From assembly GCA_905221615.1 (NCBI GenBank), contig CAJNDT010000950.1, positions 1 through 64,000 of the forward strand: 64,000 bases of DNA, given 5' to 3'. The notes below the pieces were generated by a model, which was not told the origin of the DNA, ran no database searches, and was given only the letters and a program-made list of their open reading frames with translations. The stretch's first letter is position 1; every line of letters begins with the position of its first letter. The translations under genes were made by a program, and so were the position numbers. Shown piece after piece: positions 53,735 through 64,000 of the stretch. The stretch is from Symbiodinium sp. CCMP2592. Its lineage: Eukaryota > Sar > Dinophyceae > Suessiales > Symbiodiniaceae.

Positions 53735-54290
53735 AGGACATGTTCGATGACTCTTTCTCCATGTGCATCTTCACGGCCATCGTTCTGACTGAGTGGTACC
53801 AAGCGGCGGACGTCCACGAACTTCTGGAGTACCGCGTCAAGGACACAACCCTTAGGTTATATGTGTGTGTGTAAGGATTTATACCTAGACCCCCCAAGTA
53901 CGTTCTGTTTTACCCAACCCGAATTTTCGCAAATTCCTAAATGCCCTCTGTTGAGGACTACAAGGGCTTTAATGAAGGATTTACCTCGGGTTTGGTCACG
54001 TCACACGCCAGGCCCCAAAACCCAATGCAAGCCGGCTCAGGCATCCCTGTTCGTGTTCGAAGTATCGATCCCATGTCAATGGTCTCTGGAAAGTCAGTGC
54101 AAATTCGTATGAAAGGGTTTAGGGTTTACCTTAACCCTGAATGACCTACCTTTTTAGGGTTCCTTATTATGATTTCTTCATTTCTTCGGGGTTAAGGTGG
54201 GGTTTAGCTACATGAACTTGCCCCAGAGGATGTCAACGCGAAGAACGGCCTGCCTCCCCTTCAGCAGCCTCTCGTGGGGTGAAGGAGCAG
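53735..54290 (+). CDS. Three exon candidates after copy A
   Basis: 53735-53850 reads EDMFDDSFSMCIFTAIVLTE then WYQAADVHELLEYRVKD. 53941-54118 begins MPSVEDYKGFNEGFTSGLVT and ends SGKSVQIRMKG. About 54227-54280 reads EDVNAKNGLPPLQQPLV. All follow AG and look protein-like. They could extend copy A or be a separate + strand gene; no counterpart to them was found after copy B before the window ends. Family unknown. Confidence 0.38.
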
Positions 54291-54299
54291 CATCAGTGC

Positions 54300-56200
54300 T
54301 CAACAGGAGCCTCGGGTCTAGGATTCCCCGGGCTCTCATGCTTTGACGGTTTCCATCTGCGGTCCACATGGCAGACTACAAGTTAGCAAGCTCTGCGGGT
54401 CTAGGATTTAGGATTTGGGTTTGGGCTTCCAAGTTCAAGCATATTGGCGTACACAGCCCTAAACCCTAAACCCTAATGACGTTGTACACTGTCAAGGTGG
54501 CTCATAGGCAGGCAAAAGGGGTAGCACGGAAGCCTACGTACTTGGTGATGCCATTCCCCAGGGTTCCTGGTTATAGTATCAGTATAACCCTCATCGCTAT
54601 AAACCCGATTGGATGCGACACAGGACCTGCAGAATGGTATTCAGATATACATACATATGTATACACGAACTAGTTACATATTATGGTATTTTAACGTAGC
54701 CCCAACCCTAGTCTATTACTTTCCCCTCAAGCATTGGCAGTTTCACGGAGTTACTGTGCGAAGCCAACGTCTTCAGGATGGGGTCTATGTCATGGATCTC
54801 ATAGGGTTTACATCATAGTATGATCCCCGAAGCCAAAACCGTAAATCCGAAAATCCTAAGCAGCTCTGTAATAAGCCCAAACTGAAGCCTTTAAGCCTCT
54901 GAAAAGCAAAACACCCCGTGAACTATCTGTCCCCCTATAGATCCGTAACCCAAGCCCCAAAAAGCAGGAACCAGCCGGGAGAGCAATCTGCGAACGATCT
55001 CCGGGAGCTTTCGGCTTTGTTTTTTGCAGATTTGACGTTTATAGCTTCCGGGCTATAGGGATATTATACCCATAGACCTGCTAAACCCCCCTGTTTTGTA
55101 GGCTCCTATTATACACCCTAAAAAAGGGGTGATGGGGACCCTACAAAGAAGTAGGTTCTGGTAGGTTAAGGTAATATTGGGTTTACGGATGAGCTTAAAT
55201 AGTTACCAATGCTGTTGGGGGGGGGCTCCTTATTATCAATTCTGGTAGAATGGGTCACAAAACCCCATCCTAATTATAAGGCCTCCCCCTATAGACCCTT
55301 TAAAAAGGATCCGTATCCGCTCTATTAGATGGTTTTGGGGTTTGAGGGTTTAGAGGTTTACAGGTGAAGACTCGGACAGATGGTGCTTATAGGTTTTTGA
55401 GTCCAGGGTTTGAGGGTTTAGGTTTTGGGGTTTAGGTTTTAGGGTTTGAGGGTTTGCAGTTCGGATGTACAGGGCCTCAGGTTTTGATGGTTTTGGGTCT
55501 CCGGATTCACGTCTCAGTTGCAGGGTTAGTGGCTTAGTCATCGGACCATGCCATTGCTGCTCCCTACATAACTTTGGGCTCAGGGTGTAGGCCATATTGA
55601 AGAGTTTAGCATACTAGGGAGTCAGGTGTTCGGGTTTAGGGTTCCGCTGGTTTTAGTTTTTATGCTTGAGTTGCCAACCAAGTTCTGACTGCACGCCAAC
55701 TGTTGCGGCGGCCAGTTCTGTGTTTGACTCGGAACCGGAACGGTGTGGTCAAGAGATCCGATTTCAGAGTCCCTTCTCGATACTACTGAGGACTCTTCGG
55801 GGCTTAGGGCAGCTTCAGCGAAGAAGCCCTTCCATAGGAAGCTACTGTTTCCCTAGTCCCTAAAGCCTACACCCTGAGAGGTCGCGAGCTTCTAGGGAAG
55901 CCCTAAGCCCATTGTTTCGATTCTGCGCTTCCAAAGTGTGCGTGTGCCGTTTAATGCGTTGGTCGCCACGTATCGACACGCAGATATCCGGAAAAAGTCT
56001 CTAGGATGCCCAGTACCTTATTCCCTTTTTGTAGTCTTAGGTTCCGTATGAGGTTGCCCAATAATAAAAAGGGAGCCCTTTTTACTCCTAAGTGCAGGCA
56101 AGGATTAGGGCTCCGGGGTCGCGGTACCTTCAATTCATGCTTGAGCCCAAAAGGGTTGAGGTCTTTAACTTTAGGAATCGGGATTACGCCTTACTGGCAC
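54300..56200. other. Spacer between copies A and B
   Basis: TTTAGGG-rich. Hairpin-like elements near 55060-55150 and 55200-55300, the latter related to 63620-63720. A weak exon-like frame (LTARQLLRRPVLCLTRN) near 55690-55790. Nothing firm. Confidence 0.35.
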
Positions 56201-56201
56201 C

Positions 56202-56325
56202 TACTTAAAGGATCATGGGACTTAGTAAGTAGGGTTATAAGTAGGTTATACTTAGGATAACCCCTCTTAGGGGACTTATAACCCCAGTTATAACCTACTT
56301 ACTAAGCCCCATGATCCTCTAAGTA
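56202..56325. mobile_element. GGATCATGGGACTTAGTAA MITE, copy 4
   Basis: 124 bp with arms as in the other copies; centre longer and more diverged. Confidence 0.85.
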
Positions 56326-56400
56326 GGGATGGGGTGTTTCATTTTGCTACGGCCGCTGCCGCCTCGCTTTGCTCTGGGATTCACGGTCTCATATACAACA

Positions 56401-56511
56401 TATGGGAGTTTCCGAAAATAGGGGACCATAATATAGTACCCTAAATAGTAGGATCCTTATTAAAGGGACACCCCAAAACAAGGTACGCCAAATTTTCGGA
56501 AACTCCCATAT
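56401..56511. mobile_element. GGGAGTTTCCGAAAATA MITE, copy upstream of copy B
   Basis: Full length with both arms, flanked by TAT on each side. Confidence 0.88.
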
Positions 56512-56590
56512 AGCTACTGTATAGATCCTTTTTTCATGCTGCCCAGGTCAAACTCAAAGTCAAGTCCGAACGCGTTCGACGCATGCTCAC

Positions 56591-59500
56591 ATGATGCTCA
56601 AGCCAGAAGCAGGCCCCGTTTCGCCCCTGGGTTCTTCCGTCGTCGCACTTGCGACTTTCTTGGGAGCCACTTCGGCTCTTCGACGAGAAGCACCATGGCA
56701 GCGTCCCCCTGGACCATGCGGGATGTGTCGGCAGTGATCCTCATCGTCGTGTGCTTCTGCTTCGCTTGGTTGGTGTCCATGGGCCGGGGGTTCTCAAAAG
56801 TACCCCTAGTCACTGTAGCTCCCATTGTACTTTTTTTGTATCCTGGGTGTTAGTTTGCATAGGATCCTAAACAACAAGTTGATATAAACCAAGACCGGAC
56901 TAGAATGGTTCATCAGTAGTCGTAAGTAGGGTTATCAGTCCCCAAATATGGTGAATAGCTATAGCTGCCCTACTTAAGGTAGAAGTAGCATGGGGTTTAT
57001 CCTCGGTCTCGGAATCCTGGGGTCAAAAGCTGTTGGCCTTCAGATTTTTGAGGCGGTAAGGCCCTTTACTTAAGCCTCCTAAGCCCAAAACCCTGAACTA
57101 AGCTCCTAAGTAATCCCTGAACATTAAATCCTAAAGCTTCCACCCTAAGTCCTAGTCCTAACCCCAAAGACTTCAGCCTCCGACCCTCTGTCACACATCT
57201 TCACACAGAGGCCGCTCTAAATCACGCCCCCCCCTATTCACTTTCACAACGGTCGATCACTTAGAGGAGTAGATGCTGCTCCTAAGCCAAAACCTTGGGT
57301 TCCAAGATTCGCAGCTTCCCAATCCCTGGCAGGCCAGAATCTGTTTCTCTTGCATTTTCCGGACCGAGAATATGCAAACCAGCAGTTGGAGAACGCGGTG
57401 GGCCGGCTGTCGGTGGTTGCTGGTAAGTTGAAGCATAGACCCTCAGAGCATACCTAAATCCGGAATAACCTGCTGCTTTAAGGACTTATATAAGGAAAAT
57501 ATAATAAGGAACCCTAAAAGGGTAGGTTATTCAGGGTTCAGGTAAGGCCTCAACCCCAGCTACATCCTAAGCTGCTTCGGGATGAGACCCCCGGTTCCAT
57601 GTTGCCTGTGTAGGCTGGTGGAGGGATTGGACTAGAAACCCTAACCCAAACCACAAACCTCAAAACAGTCCACCCCGAACGCGCAAGTCTGAGTTCTTCA
57701 CTATTTCCGAAGCCCAGGTCTAGTGTTTTGTGCATGGTTTAGGGTTGAGGGGTTTGAGCGATTTAAGGTTACTAGGACCTAGAATAGGCCCTTATTCCCT
57801 TTGTTGGGGGTTCAGGTTCCCTTATAAGCCCCTTTAAACCAAAAAGGGCACCCTTTTTATTCCTAGGCTACTCTTGGGTCTAGGTTACGGGTTGCAGGGC
57901 TTTGGGTTTGAGGTTTTCGGGCCTCAGCATGGAGTCTGGAGTCGGTCAACCCTACTTAAAGGATCATGGGACTTAGTAACTAGGGTTCCTTAAAGGGCTC
58001 CTTAAAGGGATCTATAGGGGTTCCTTAAAGGGATCTATAGGGTTTAGGGTTTAGGGTCTACTTAAAGGATCATGGGACTTAGTAACTAGGGTTCCTTAAA
58101 GGGCTCCTTAAAGGTATCTATAGGGGTTCCTTAAAGGGATCTATAGGGTTTAGGGTTTAGGGTCTACTTAAAGGATCATGGGACTTAGTAACTAGGGTAA
58201 CTAGGGTTCCTTAAAGGGCTCCTTAAAGGGATCTACTAGGGGTTAGTAACCTTAAAGGGATCTATAGGGTTTAGGGTTTAGGGTCTACTTAAAGGATCTA
58301 CTTAAAGGGGGACTTAGTAACTAGGGTTCCTTAAAGTCCTTAAAGGGATCTATAGGGGTTCCTTAAAGGGATCTATAGGGTTTAGGGTTTAGGGTCTACT
58401 TAAAGGATCATGGGACTTAGTAACTAGGGTTCCTTAAAGGGCTCCTTAAAGGGATCTATAGGGGTTCCTTAGAGGGATCTATAGGGTTTAGGGTTTAGGG
58501 TCTACTTAAAGGATCATGGGACTTAGTAACTAGGGTTCCTTAAAGGGCTCCTTAAAGGGATCTATAGGGGTTCCTTAAAGGGATCTATAGGGTTTAGGGT
58601 TTAGGGTCTACTTAAAGGATCATGGGACTTAGTAACTAGGGTTATAATTAGGGTAACTATACTTATAACCCCAATAAGGGTACTTATAACCTTAATTACT
58701 TACTAAGTCCCATGATCCTCCAAGGAAGCCATAAGCCCTAAACCCTGCCAGCGTGGCCCTCTTGATGACACCTTCCTCGGCGACGTGCAGCGCTCGTACT
58801 GGGGCCCGCGCCTTTCGCGAGGGATCTCAGCAGCTTTTGAAGTTATTTTTAGGGTACCTTTTTGGCGTCCTTATAATAAGGATCCTACTATTTAGGGTAC
58901 TATATTAGGGTTCCCTATTATCGGAAACTCCCATATACACAGCCAGATATGCTTTGCATAGCATGTCAGGGTTTTAGTACATTGCCTGGGGTGTAGGGTT
59001 TTCGGGGTCGACAGGTAGAGGATGTACCGAAAGGTCGTGAACAAACAAAAGAAAAAGCAGACACGCAGACTGGCAGACGAAAATACAGAAACAGACACAG
59101 ACACAATTTTGAAGCCGACAAAAAACCCTAAACCCTTACCTACAGACCTGAATATCATCCAATCCCAGACACGCCTGCTTCCTTCACCGTTTCATAGCGG
59201 AACCCCACATGTGAAGCAACCCTACCCCCTTAAACCCCCAAACCCTTGTTCTCCTAAGTCCTAAATCCAAAAACCCAAATCCTAAATCCCCAAGCCATAG
59301 CCGAAAGGGTCCCAAGCACGACATCAAGGACACCCTCGGCCTACCAAAACCTGCTGTAACATAGGGTTCAAGGCCTCATCACACGAAATCATCAGCGGGT
59401 CTGGAATAAAGGCAGCGCAAACCCTTAAACCCAAGCCCGAAGGGTTTTCATGTAGTTCGGCTGCCCAAGCCGGCTGGAAACACTTTGAAGTTTCAGAAAA

Positions 59501-62500
59501 CGGGAAGTCGTCTTGATTTTGACACCCCGGTCGAAAGCGCTCTTTGGGCCTAATTAAATACTTAGCAATACCATTTTGAGGGTTCCTAATTATTGTTATA
59601 CTTTTCCCCGAAGCCCTATTTGAGTTGTTAAGGCCCCTATATCGCTTGTATCACCTTTCCAGAACCCCGTGCATGGCCAGATCATTGAAGGCGCTGGATG
59701 TGGTTTGCCCCCCACGTCTTCTCGTCGATCGTCTGGTGGAATTTCGCTTGGATCCAACTCGTCAAGTGGATCCGTGCTGAGCATATCTGGCTGCACCGCT
59801 GGAATGGTAGGATCCAGGCCATGGCATTCGGGTTAGGGCTGACCTCAAACAGCCTAGCTTTCGTCAGAAACTAGATCAGGACATCAGAGTACGCAACCCT
59901 ATTAGTATAGGGTCATTTAGGTCCATGTTGGGTCTACAAGCCCTTCTTTTTTTGGGGTGGCGTTCAGGGCCATGTGGAGCCTCTCGACCTACAGCCCCCC
60001 CCCCCCCCCCCCCCCACGTCCCAAACCATTCAGTGAGGTGGGTCTGCGCGCCGAGGGACTCTGCTATAGGGGCCCTTCATAATTAGAATAGGGTCTTGCG
60101 GGGTCTGATATACTATAGCTATAATAGCCCTAAACCCTAAACCCCAAGCCCGAAACCCTAAACCCTAAAATAACAAGGAGCCCCCCAAAATGGCAGGGTT
60201 TAGGGTTTAGGGTCTGACCTGTAGCGGCTAGGCGGGGTGGGGACACAGGTTTCACGGGCCTAAACCTAAACTCCCAAACCCTTCATTGGGGAACCCGGAA
60301 CCCTGAAAGAGGAGTCGGAAGAGTTAGTCGTGCCATCGCATTGTAGCCCCCATTTAGCTACCTTAAGCTGCCAGAACCTACTCTTTCGTAGGTTCTTATT
60401 ATGCATCCTGATACGGAATTTCTATATTGACCCTGCAAACAAGCAAGCTTTGGTAGTTGTAGGAAGGTAGATTGGAACATACTACCCCCCCCAGAACCTC
60501 ATTCTAATGATCAGCATATTCCCCCCCCCCCCCACCCCCCTGCAATGCAATTTTTCGAGGTCACGGCCATGATGGGCCAGATCATTACAGGAATCGGCCT
60601 TGCGAGTCAGTCTCCAACGCACGGGGTGAAGATGCTGAGCATCTGGGCACAACACGATTGGGGTTTGGTTGTTGTTTCGAGCCGTTTTGGGATGCACACG
60701 GCCTGCAAGTTCAGGCGTTTTGTAAGTTGAGGGCATGAGAACCCAAGGAGCGGAGCATTCGGGTCGTGAGGGTAGGAAGGACCCTGAAACAACACGATGG
60801 GACTATCAACCAGCCACTTGAAGTCAACGCATGTAGCCCTGCCCCATCAAGTATAGCACCACAAGTCATCGCTGTCACCGGGGGCCTCAACATGGGAGTT
60901 TCCAACAGTAGGGGACCCTAACATAGCACCCTAGACAATAGGATCCTTATTATAAGGACCCCAACATAAGGTGCCCCTAAGTTTCGGAAACTCTAAACCC
61001 TTAGAGAGCCCGGTAAAGGAACCCTTATAGGTACCCGTATAGTAACCCTGTAAACCACCCCCAAAATAAGTCACCCGTACCTTTTTGAGAAGCTCCCACA
61101 TCATCACATCTCCGGAGGAGTGGCCGGCTGTCTCTGCGAACATAGTCATTAATACAGGGGCCGAAATAAATGCATATATTATTTTGGGCGCACCTTAGAA
61201 TTACATGTTTTTTTTATTGCCCCCAAACCCTATTCTAGTTCTTAAGGCTCTCATGTTAGGACATTTCTCTGCGATCAGACATGACGTTCCTTTCCGGATG
61301 CAAAGTCAAATCTATGGTGAAACTGATACTTACCAGAAGCGCCAGAAGTGGTCGCTTTGATGGAAAAGCAGAAGCCAAACCTTCAAATATAACTGAACCA
61401 ACCAGCTCCGGGAGTAGTCTGCACATGAGACTTGGTGAGCATAACACTTCTGAAGACGCTATGAATGGTGCTGTTGGTGTTTAATCGCCATGATCTGAAC
61501 TTCTGTTGCCATCGTGTGCGTCACATCAAAGGGAGTAATACAAGTAGTGGTCGTCGTCGCGATATTCCAGGTCTTATGGGTTTTGGCGGGCCTGCGATAG
61601 TATGGATATTGGGGGGGGGTATTATGACGGTAGCGATCTTGGTATTCGTAGCACAGCAAGGGCAGTATCAATATCACGAGCCGTCGTCATTGTCATAGGC
61701 AAAGTCCTGTTAGCATCAAGTTTTGTGTTCATGGCACCAGCACTGGCCACGGTCTTTGCAACGGTAAGACAAGGCAGCCAACACACAGTAGGTAAGACAA
61801 CCGCACCACCCATGGCGACACTCGTCATCTGTTGGCCATCATAGTACGATACTTTGTTGTAAACAGAGCAAGTGAAGATGAAACTATCAACGACAGTCAC
61901 TGCGAGGGCAAGAAGGACACCAATGCAAGCTGGAGAAGAGGGACGCACAATTACAGCAACAATCATAAAGGCCTTTGTTCCCAGCATTCGTTCTTGGCTA
62001 CTAGAAGCAGAGCTGAGGCACTGCTTATGGTCTTGCGATGGCTTATGTCTTGGCGAACACGGTATACTACGTCCGGCAGAAGGCCCTACACAGCCTGCCC
62101 GTCATCAAAGTTCGTAGGATTGAAGTAGAGTGCTTCTTCGTTAGAAATTTTTGAATTACATACAGCCCACCTTCATGATGGCGGCGCGCTGATACGTACC
62201 CTGCGTGGCTGCTCGCACTCCACATATTTCAGCCAACTCACTCGCTCGTATGGGCTGCTTCAACAAACCCAAAACCCAAAACCCGATGATTACGACAACC
62301 TGAATGTCAGGACATCGTCCGACACAAGTACTGGGCCACGAAGCTCTTTGGCTACTCCCAAGCCATCGCGCTGCAGCGGCGTCTCGGTTATACAGACGTC
62401 GACGACCATCGGCTGGTGTTTAGGGTTGCTGACAGGCATGCAATCTTCAGTGAGGTGAATCACTGAGATGATGGCTCTCTTGCTTAGATATCATAATATC

Positions 62501-63353
62501 ATCTTGCTGCAAGTAGGGTCGATCCGAAGCCGTGACTGGCTCTTAGGGAGTTGTTCAGGACTTCCCATCGCAGGTGGCCAGATCAATATGCTGAACCCTA
62601 CACCCTAAGCCCTACCTTAACCTCAAATAAACTCCTTGTTGAGGACTTATATAAGGAAATCTCAATAAGGAACCCCAGAAAGGTCATTTTCTTTCGGCCC
62701 AGGTAAACCCGAAACCCTAATCATGTCACAGCAAAGCCCTACTTGAGCATTGTTGCTTCGCCGCGTATGCTGCGCTGCCAAGGGTGCAGTTGTTATACTT
62801 TCAGGGTTATGGCTGTGCGTTCAGGCTTTGGGGTTGGCTTCTAAAGGCTGTTCGACTTTCTATGCCGTTGGAGAGGCAGGTGTGCAGCAGAGGACACCTC
62901 CAGCAAAGGTGCCACACTGTTTCTGAGTCTATCTCTCATGATCACCCTCCCGAAGCCTTCAATCCTAAACCCTCAAGCATTACCTTAACCCTGAATAACC
63001 CTACCTTTTTGGGGTTCCTTATTATGATTTCTGTATATAAGTCCTTGCAAATGTAGATTCTTAGTCGGGGGTTAAGGTAAACCCTTACAATATCATAGGA
63101 GGCCAAAAGGGGTTTTAGCCTATGGGGTTTAGTAGGGATTAGGGTTCCCGTAATAGGGTGCATATTAAGGAATCCCTACCCCAAGAATCTTAAACCCCCC
63201 TTTTGGCCTCCTATCACAATAACTTGCAGGGTCTACTTGATGCTGTTCGTGACTTCCACTCTCCTCGGGGACTCTCCGTTCTGGGCCATTGCGAAGTCCA
63301 GCTCTTTGGAAGATCGCAACGCAGCTTCCAAGGAGATGGCAAGGGCTCCCTAG
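56591..63353 (+). CDS. DUF2306-like membrane protein, copy B (8 exons)
   Basis: Exons collinear with copy A: 56591-~56790, 57333-57422 (donor GTAAGT), 58752-~58810, 59691-~59820, 60560-~60652, 62028-~62105, 62311-~62393 and 63230-63353 (TAG). Shared peptides include DREYANQQLENAVG, DDTFLGDVQRSYWGP (identical to A despite several silent changes), HVFSSIVWWNFAWIQL, HIWLHRWNGRIQA, MMGQIITGIGLAS, GTAYGLAMAYVLANT, DIVRHKYWATKLFGYSQ and TLLGDSPFWAIA. In exon 1 this copy has two extra bases (GA near 56687) just before the second ATG, so the frame from MMLKPEAG runs out and translation would need to start at 56695. Exon 2 also differs in length from A. Copy B is therefore either shorter at the N-terminus or a decaying gene, though its silent-change pattern shows long selection. 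Family assignment as for copy A. Confidence 0.6.
57772..57882. mobile_element. CTAGGACCTAGA MITE, copy in copy B intron
   Basis: Nearly identical to 52483-52592. Confidence 0.87.
57953..58722 (+). repeat. 106-bp satellite grown from a MITE arm
   Basis: Units start near 57953, 58059, 58165, 58286, 58397, 58502 and 58609 with TACTTAAAGGATCATGGGAC, the left arm of the GGATCATGGGAC MITE. Each continues with GGTTCCTTAAAGGGCTCC and ends in GGGTTTAGGGTTTAGGGT. The last unit runs into the MITE centre and right arm (58700-58722). Confidence 0.92.
58850..58936. mobile_element. Partial GGGAGTTTCC MITE
   Basis: Centre and one arm (TATCGGAAACTCCCATAT) remain. Confidence 0.75.
59997..60017 (+). repeat. 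Poly-C run (~20)
   Basis: Uninterrupted C run in an intron of copy B; a further C-rich run (60521-60540) precedes exon 5. Confidence 0.9.
60891..60993. mobile_element. GGGAGTTTCC MITE, copy in copy B intron
   Basis: Arms CATGGGAGTTTCC and GTTTCGGAAACTC, centre TAATATAAGGACCCCAA-like; moderately decayed. Confidence 0.82.
61000..62020. other. Intron of copy B, long frames on both strands
   Basis: Between exons 5 and 6. The minus strand of 61622-61987 has an open hydrophobic frame (VLLALAVTVVDSFIFTC) and the plus strand of 61830-62020 aligns loosely with 50800-50940 of copy A. One of these may be another exon, but the phases do not settle it. Confidence 0.3.
63093..63214. mobile_element. MITE-like element, TATCATAGGAGGCCAAAAGG arms
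   Basis: Arms ATAGGAGGCCAAAAGGGG and CCCCTTTTGGCCTCCTAT; ends 16 bp before the last exon of copy B. Confidence 0.83.
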
Positions 63354-63925
63354 GGGTTTAGGGGTTTAGTGTTTAGGGTTCAGGATTTAGGGCTTTGGGG
63401 TTTAGGTGTTTAGGGGTTTGAGGGTTTAGGGTTCAGGGTTGAGGGCTTACGGTTTAATACTTAGTAGAGTTTAGGGCTGAAGGTGTAGCGTTTAGGGTTG
63501 CGGGTTCTAATTATGAAGGACACAAGAAGGTAAGATAAGGCGCTAAGCCTGGTGAGCTTCGGAGGATACAACATAGCGCCCTCGAGAACACGATAAATAT
63601 AGGGTCTAAAATGGCTTAAATCAAACCAATGCTCTTCGGCGGGATTCTTTACTATAGTTAGAGCATACTATACCCCAAAACTCCATCCTGTGTGTAAGGG
63701 CCCCTATACGAGGATGTGGGGTATATGCTATATCGGGACCATTATGGTTTCTGTTAGCAGTCAGACTTTCTTGTCGTTGGGTCCAGAGAGCTGTCCCAAA
63801 ATAGTTCGCAGAAAGCCTATAGAGTACTGTAGACCGCAGATTGAAAGACGCATAGTCTTCGGAGGCATAAACGTCAGGGTCCCTACTGTTGATCTTTGTT
63901 TCAGGGAGAGAGGTTTCTTAATCAG

Positions 63926-64000
63926 GGGTCGACATTACCGAGCTCTGGCACAACTTGCTTGCGAATGCTCGTGTAAGACGGTTGACAAACTGGAAGCACA
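63926..64000 (+). CDS. Exon candidate at window edge
   Basis: After TTAATCAG the frame reads DITELWHNLLANARVRRLT and stays open to the end of the window. A GTGTAA donor inside (63974) is possible. Could be the first exon of the next + strand gene. Confidence 0.25.

Overview
The window looks like nuclear DNA of a dinoflagellate or a close alveolate relative. The signs are dispersed CCCTAAA/TTTAGGG telomere-type motifs, very low gene density, short exons lost among repeats, several introns with odd borders (one probable GC-AG), genes running one way, and long microsatellites. This is inference from sequence style; no search was run. Exon borders are hand-placed and should be read as plus or minus several bases.

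Layout. (1) 1-0.8 kb: a small minus-strand gene candidate, divergent from what follows. (2) 2.26-18.6 kb: a one-way array on the + strand. It holds a multi-exon gene of unknown function (2257-3487), a 306-residue unknown protein (5473-6393), a long multi-exon protein with RNase H/DDE transposase-like blocks (6882-12841), a protein kinase with an HMG-box-like N-terminus (13346-15310), and a C5 cytosine DNA methyltransferase (16331-18611). Two huge TAC/TAG microsatellites (4.4-5.05 and 11.4-11.9 kb) lie in the gaps. All coding blocks share a strong one-strand excess of GGAC, which I do not see in the exons further right. The array may be one large mobile element carrying a methyltransferase and a kinase, or host genes beside a transposon; the sequence alone does not decide.

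(3) 19-22 kb: microsatellite, then a satellite built on an 11-bp unit with ~243-bp monomers of two alternating types. (4) 22-47 kb: intergenic or intronic DNA full of short inverted-repeat elements (MITE-like), telomere-like tracts, CA/GA/TA microsatellites and scattered exon-like islands on both strands, including a diverged paralogous pair of Cys-rich exons at 23.5-25.3 and 35.9-37.1 kb and a probable ankyrin exon near 25.9 kb.

(5) 47.3-63.4 kb: two tandem copies of one gene. Eight short exons recur in the same order (copy A 47295-53579, copy B 56591-63353) and mostly differ at third codon positions, which proves the reading frames. The joined exons resemble the DUF2306 family of multi-pass membrane proteins. 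Their introns are packed with MITEs, poly-C, GT repeats and a 106-bp satellite that grew from a MITE arm.

How the genes might work together: the kinase, methyltransferase and DDE-like protein could form a self-regulating mobile unit (transposition plus methylation of its own or host DNA). The membrane protein pair is unrelated to that array and looks like an ordinary host tandem duplication, with copy B possibly decaying.
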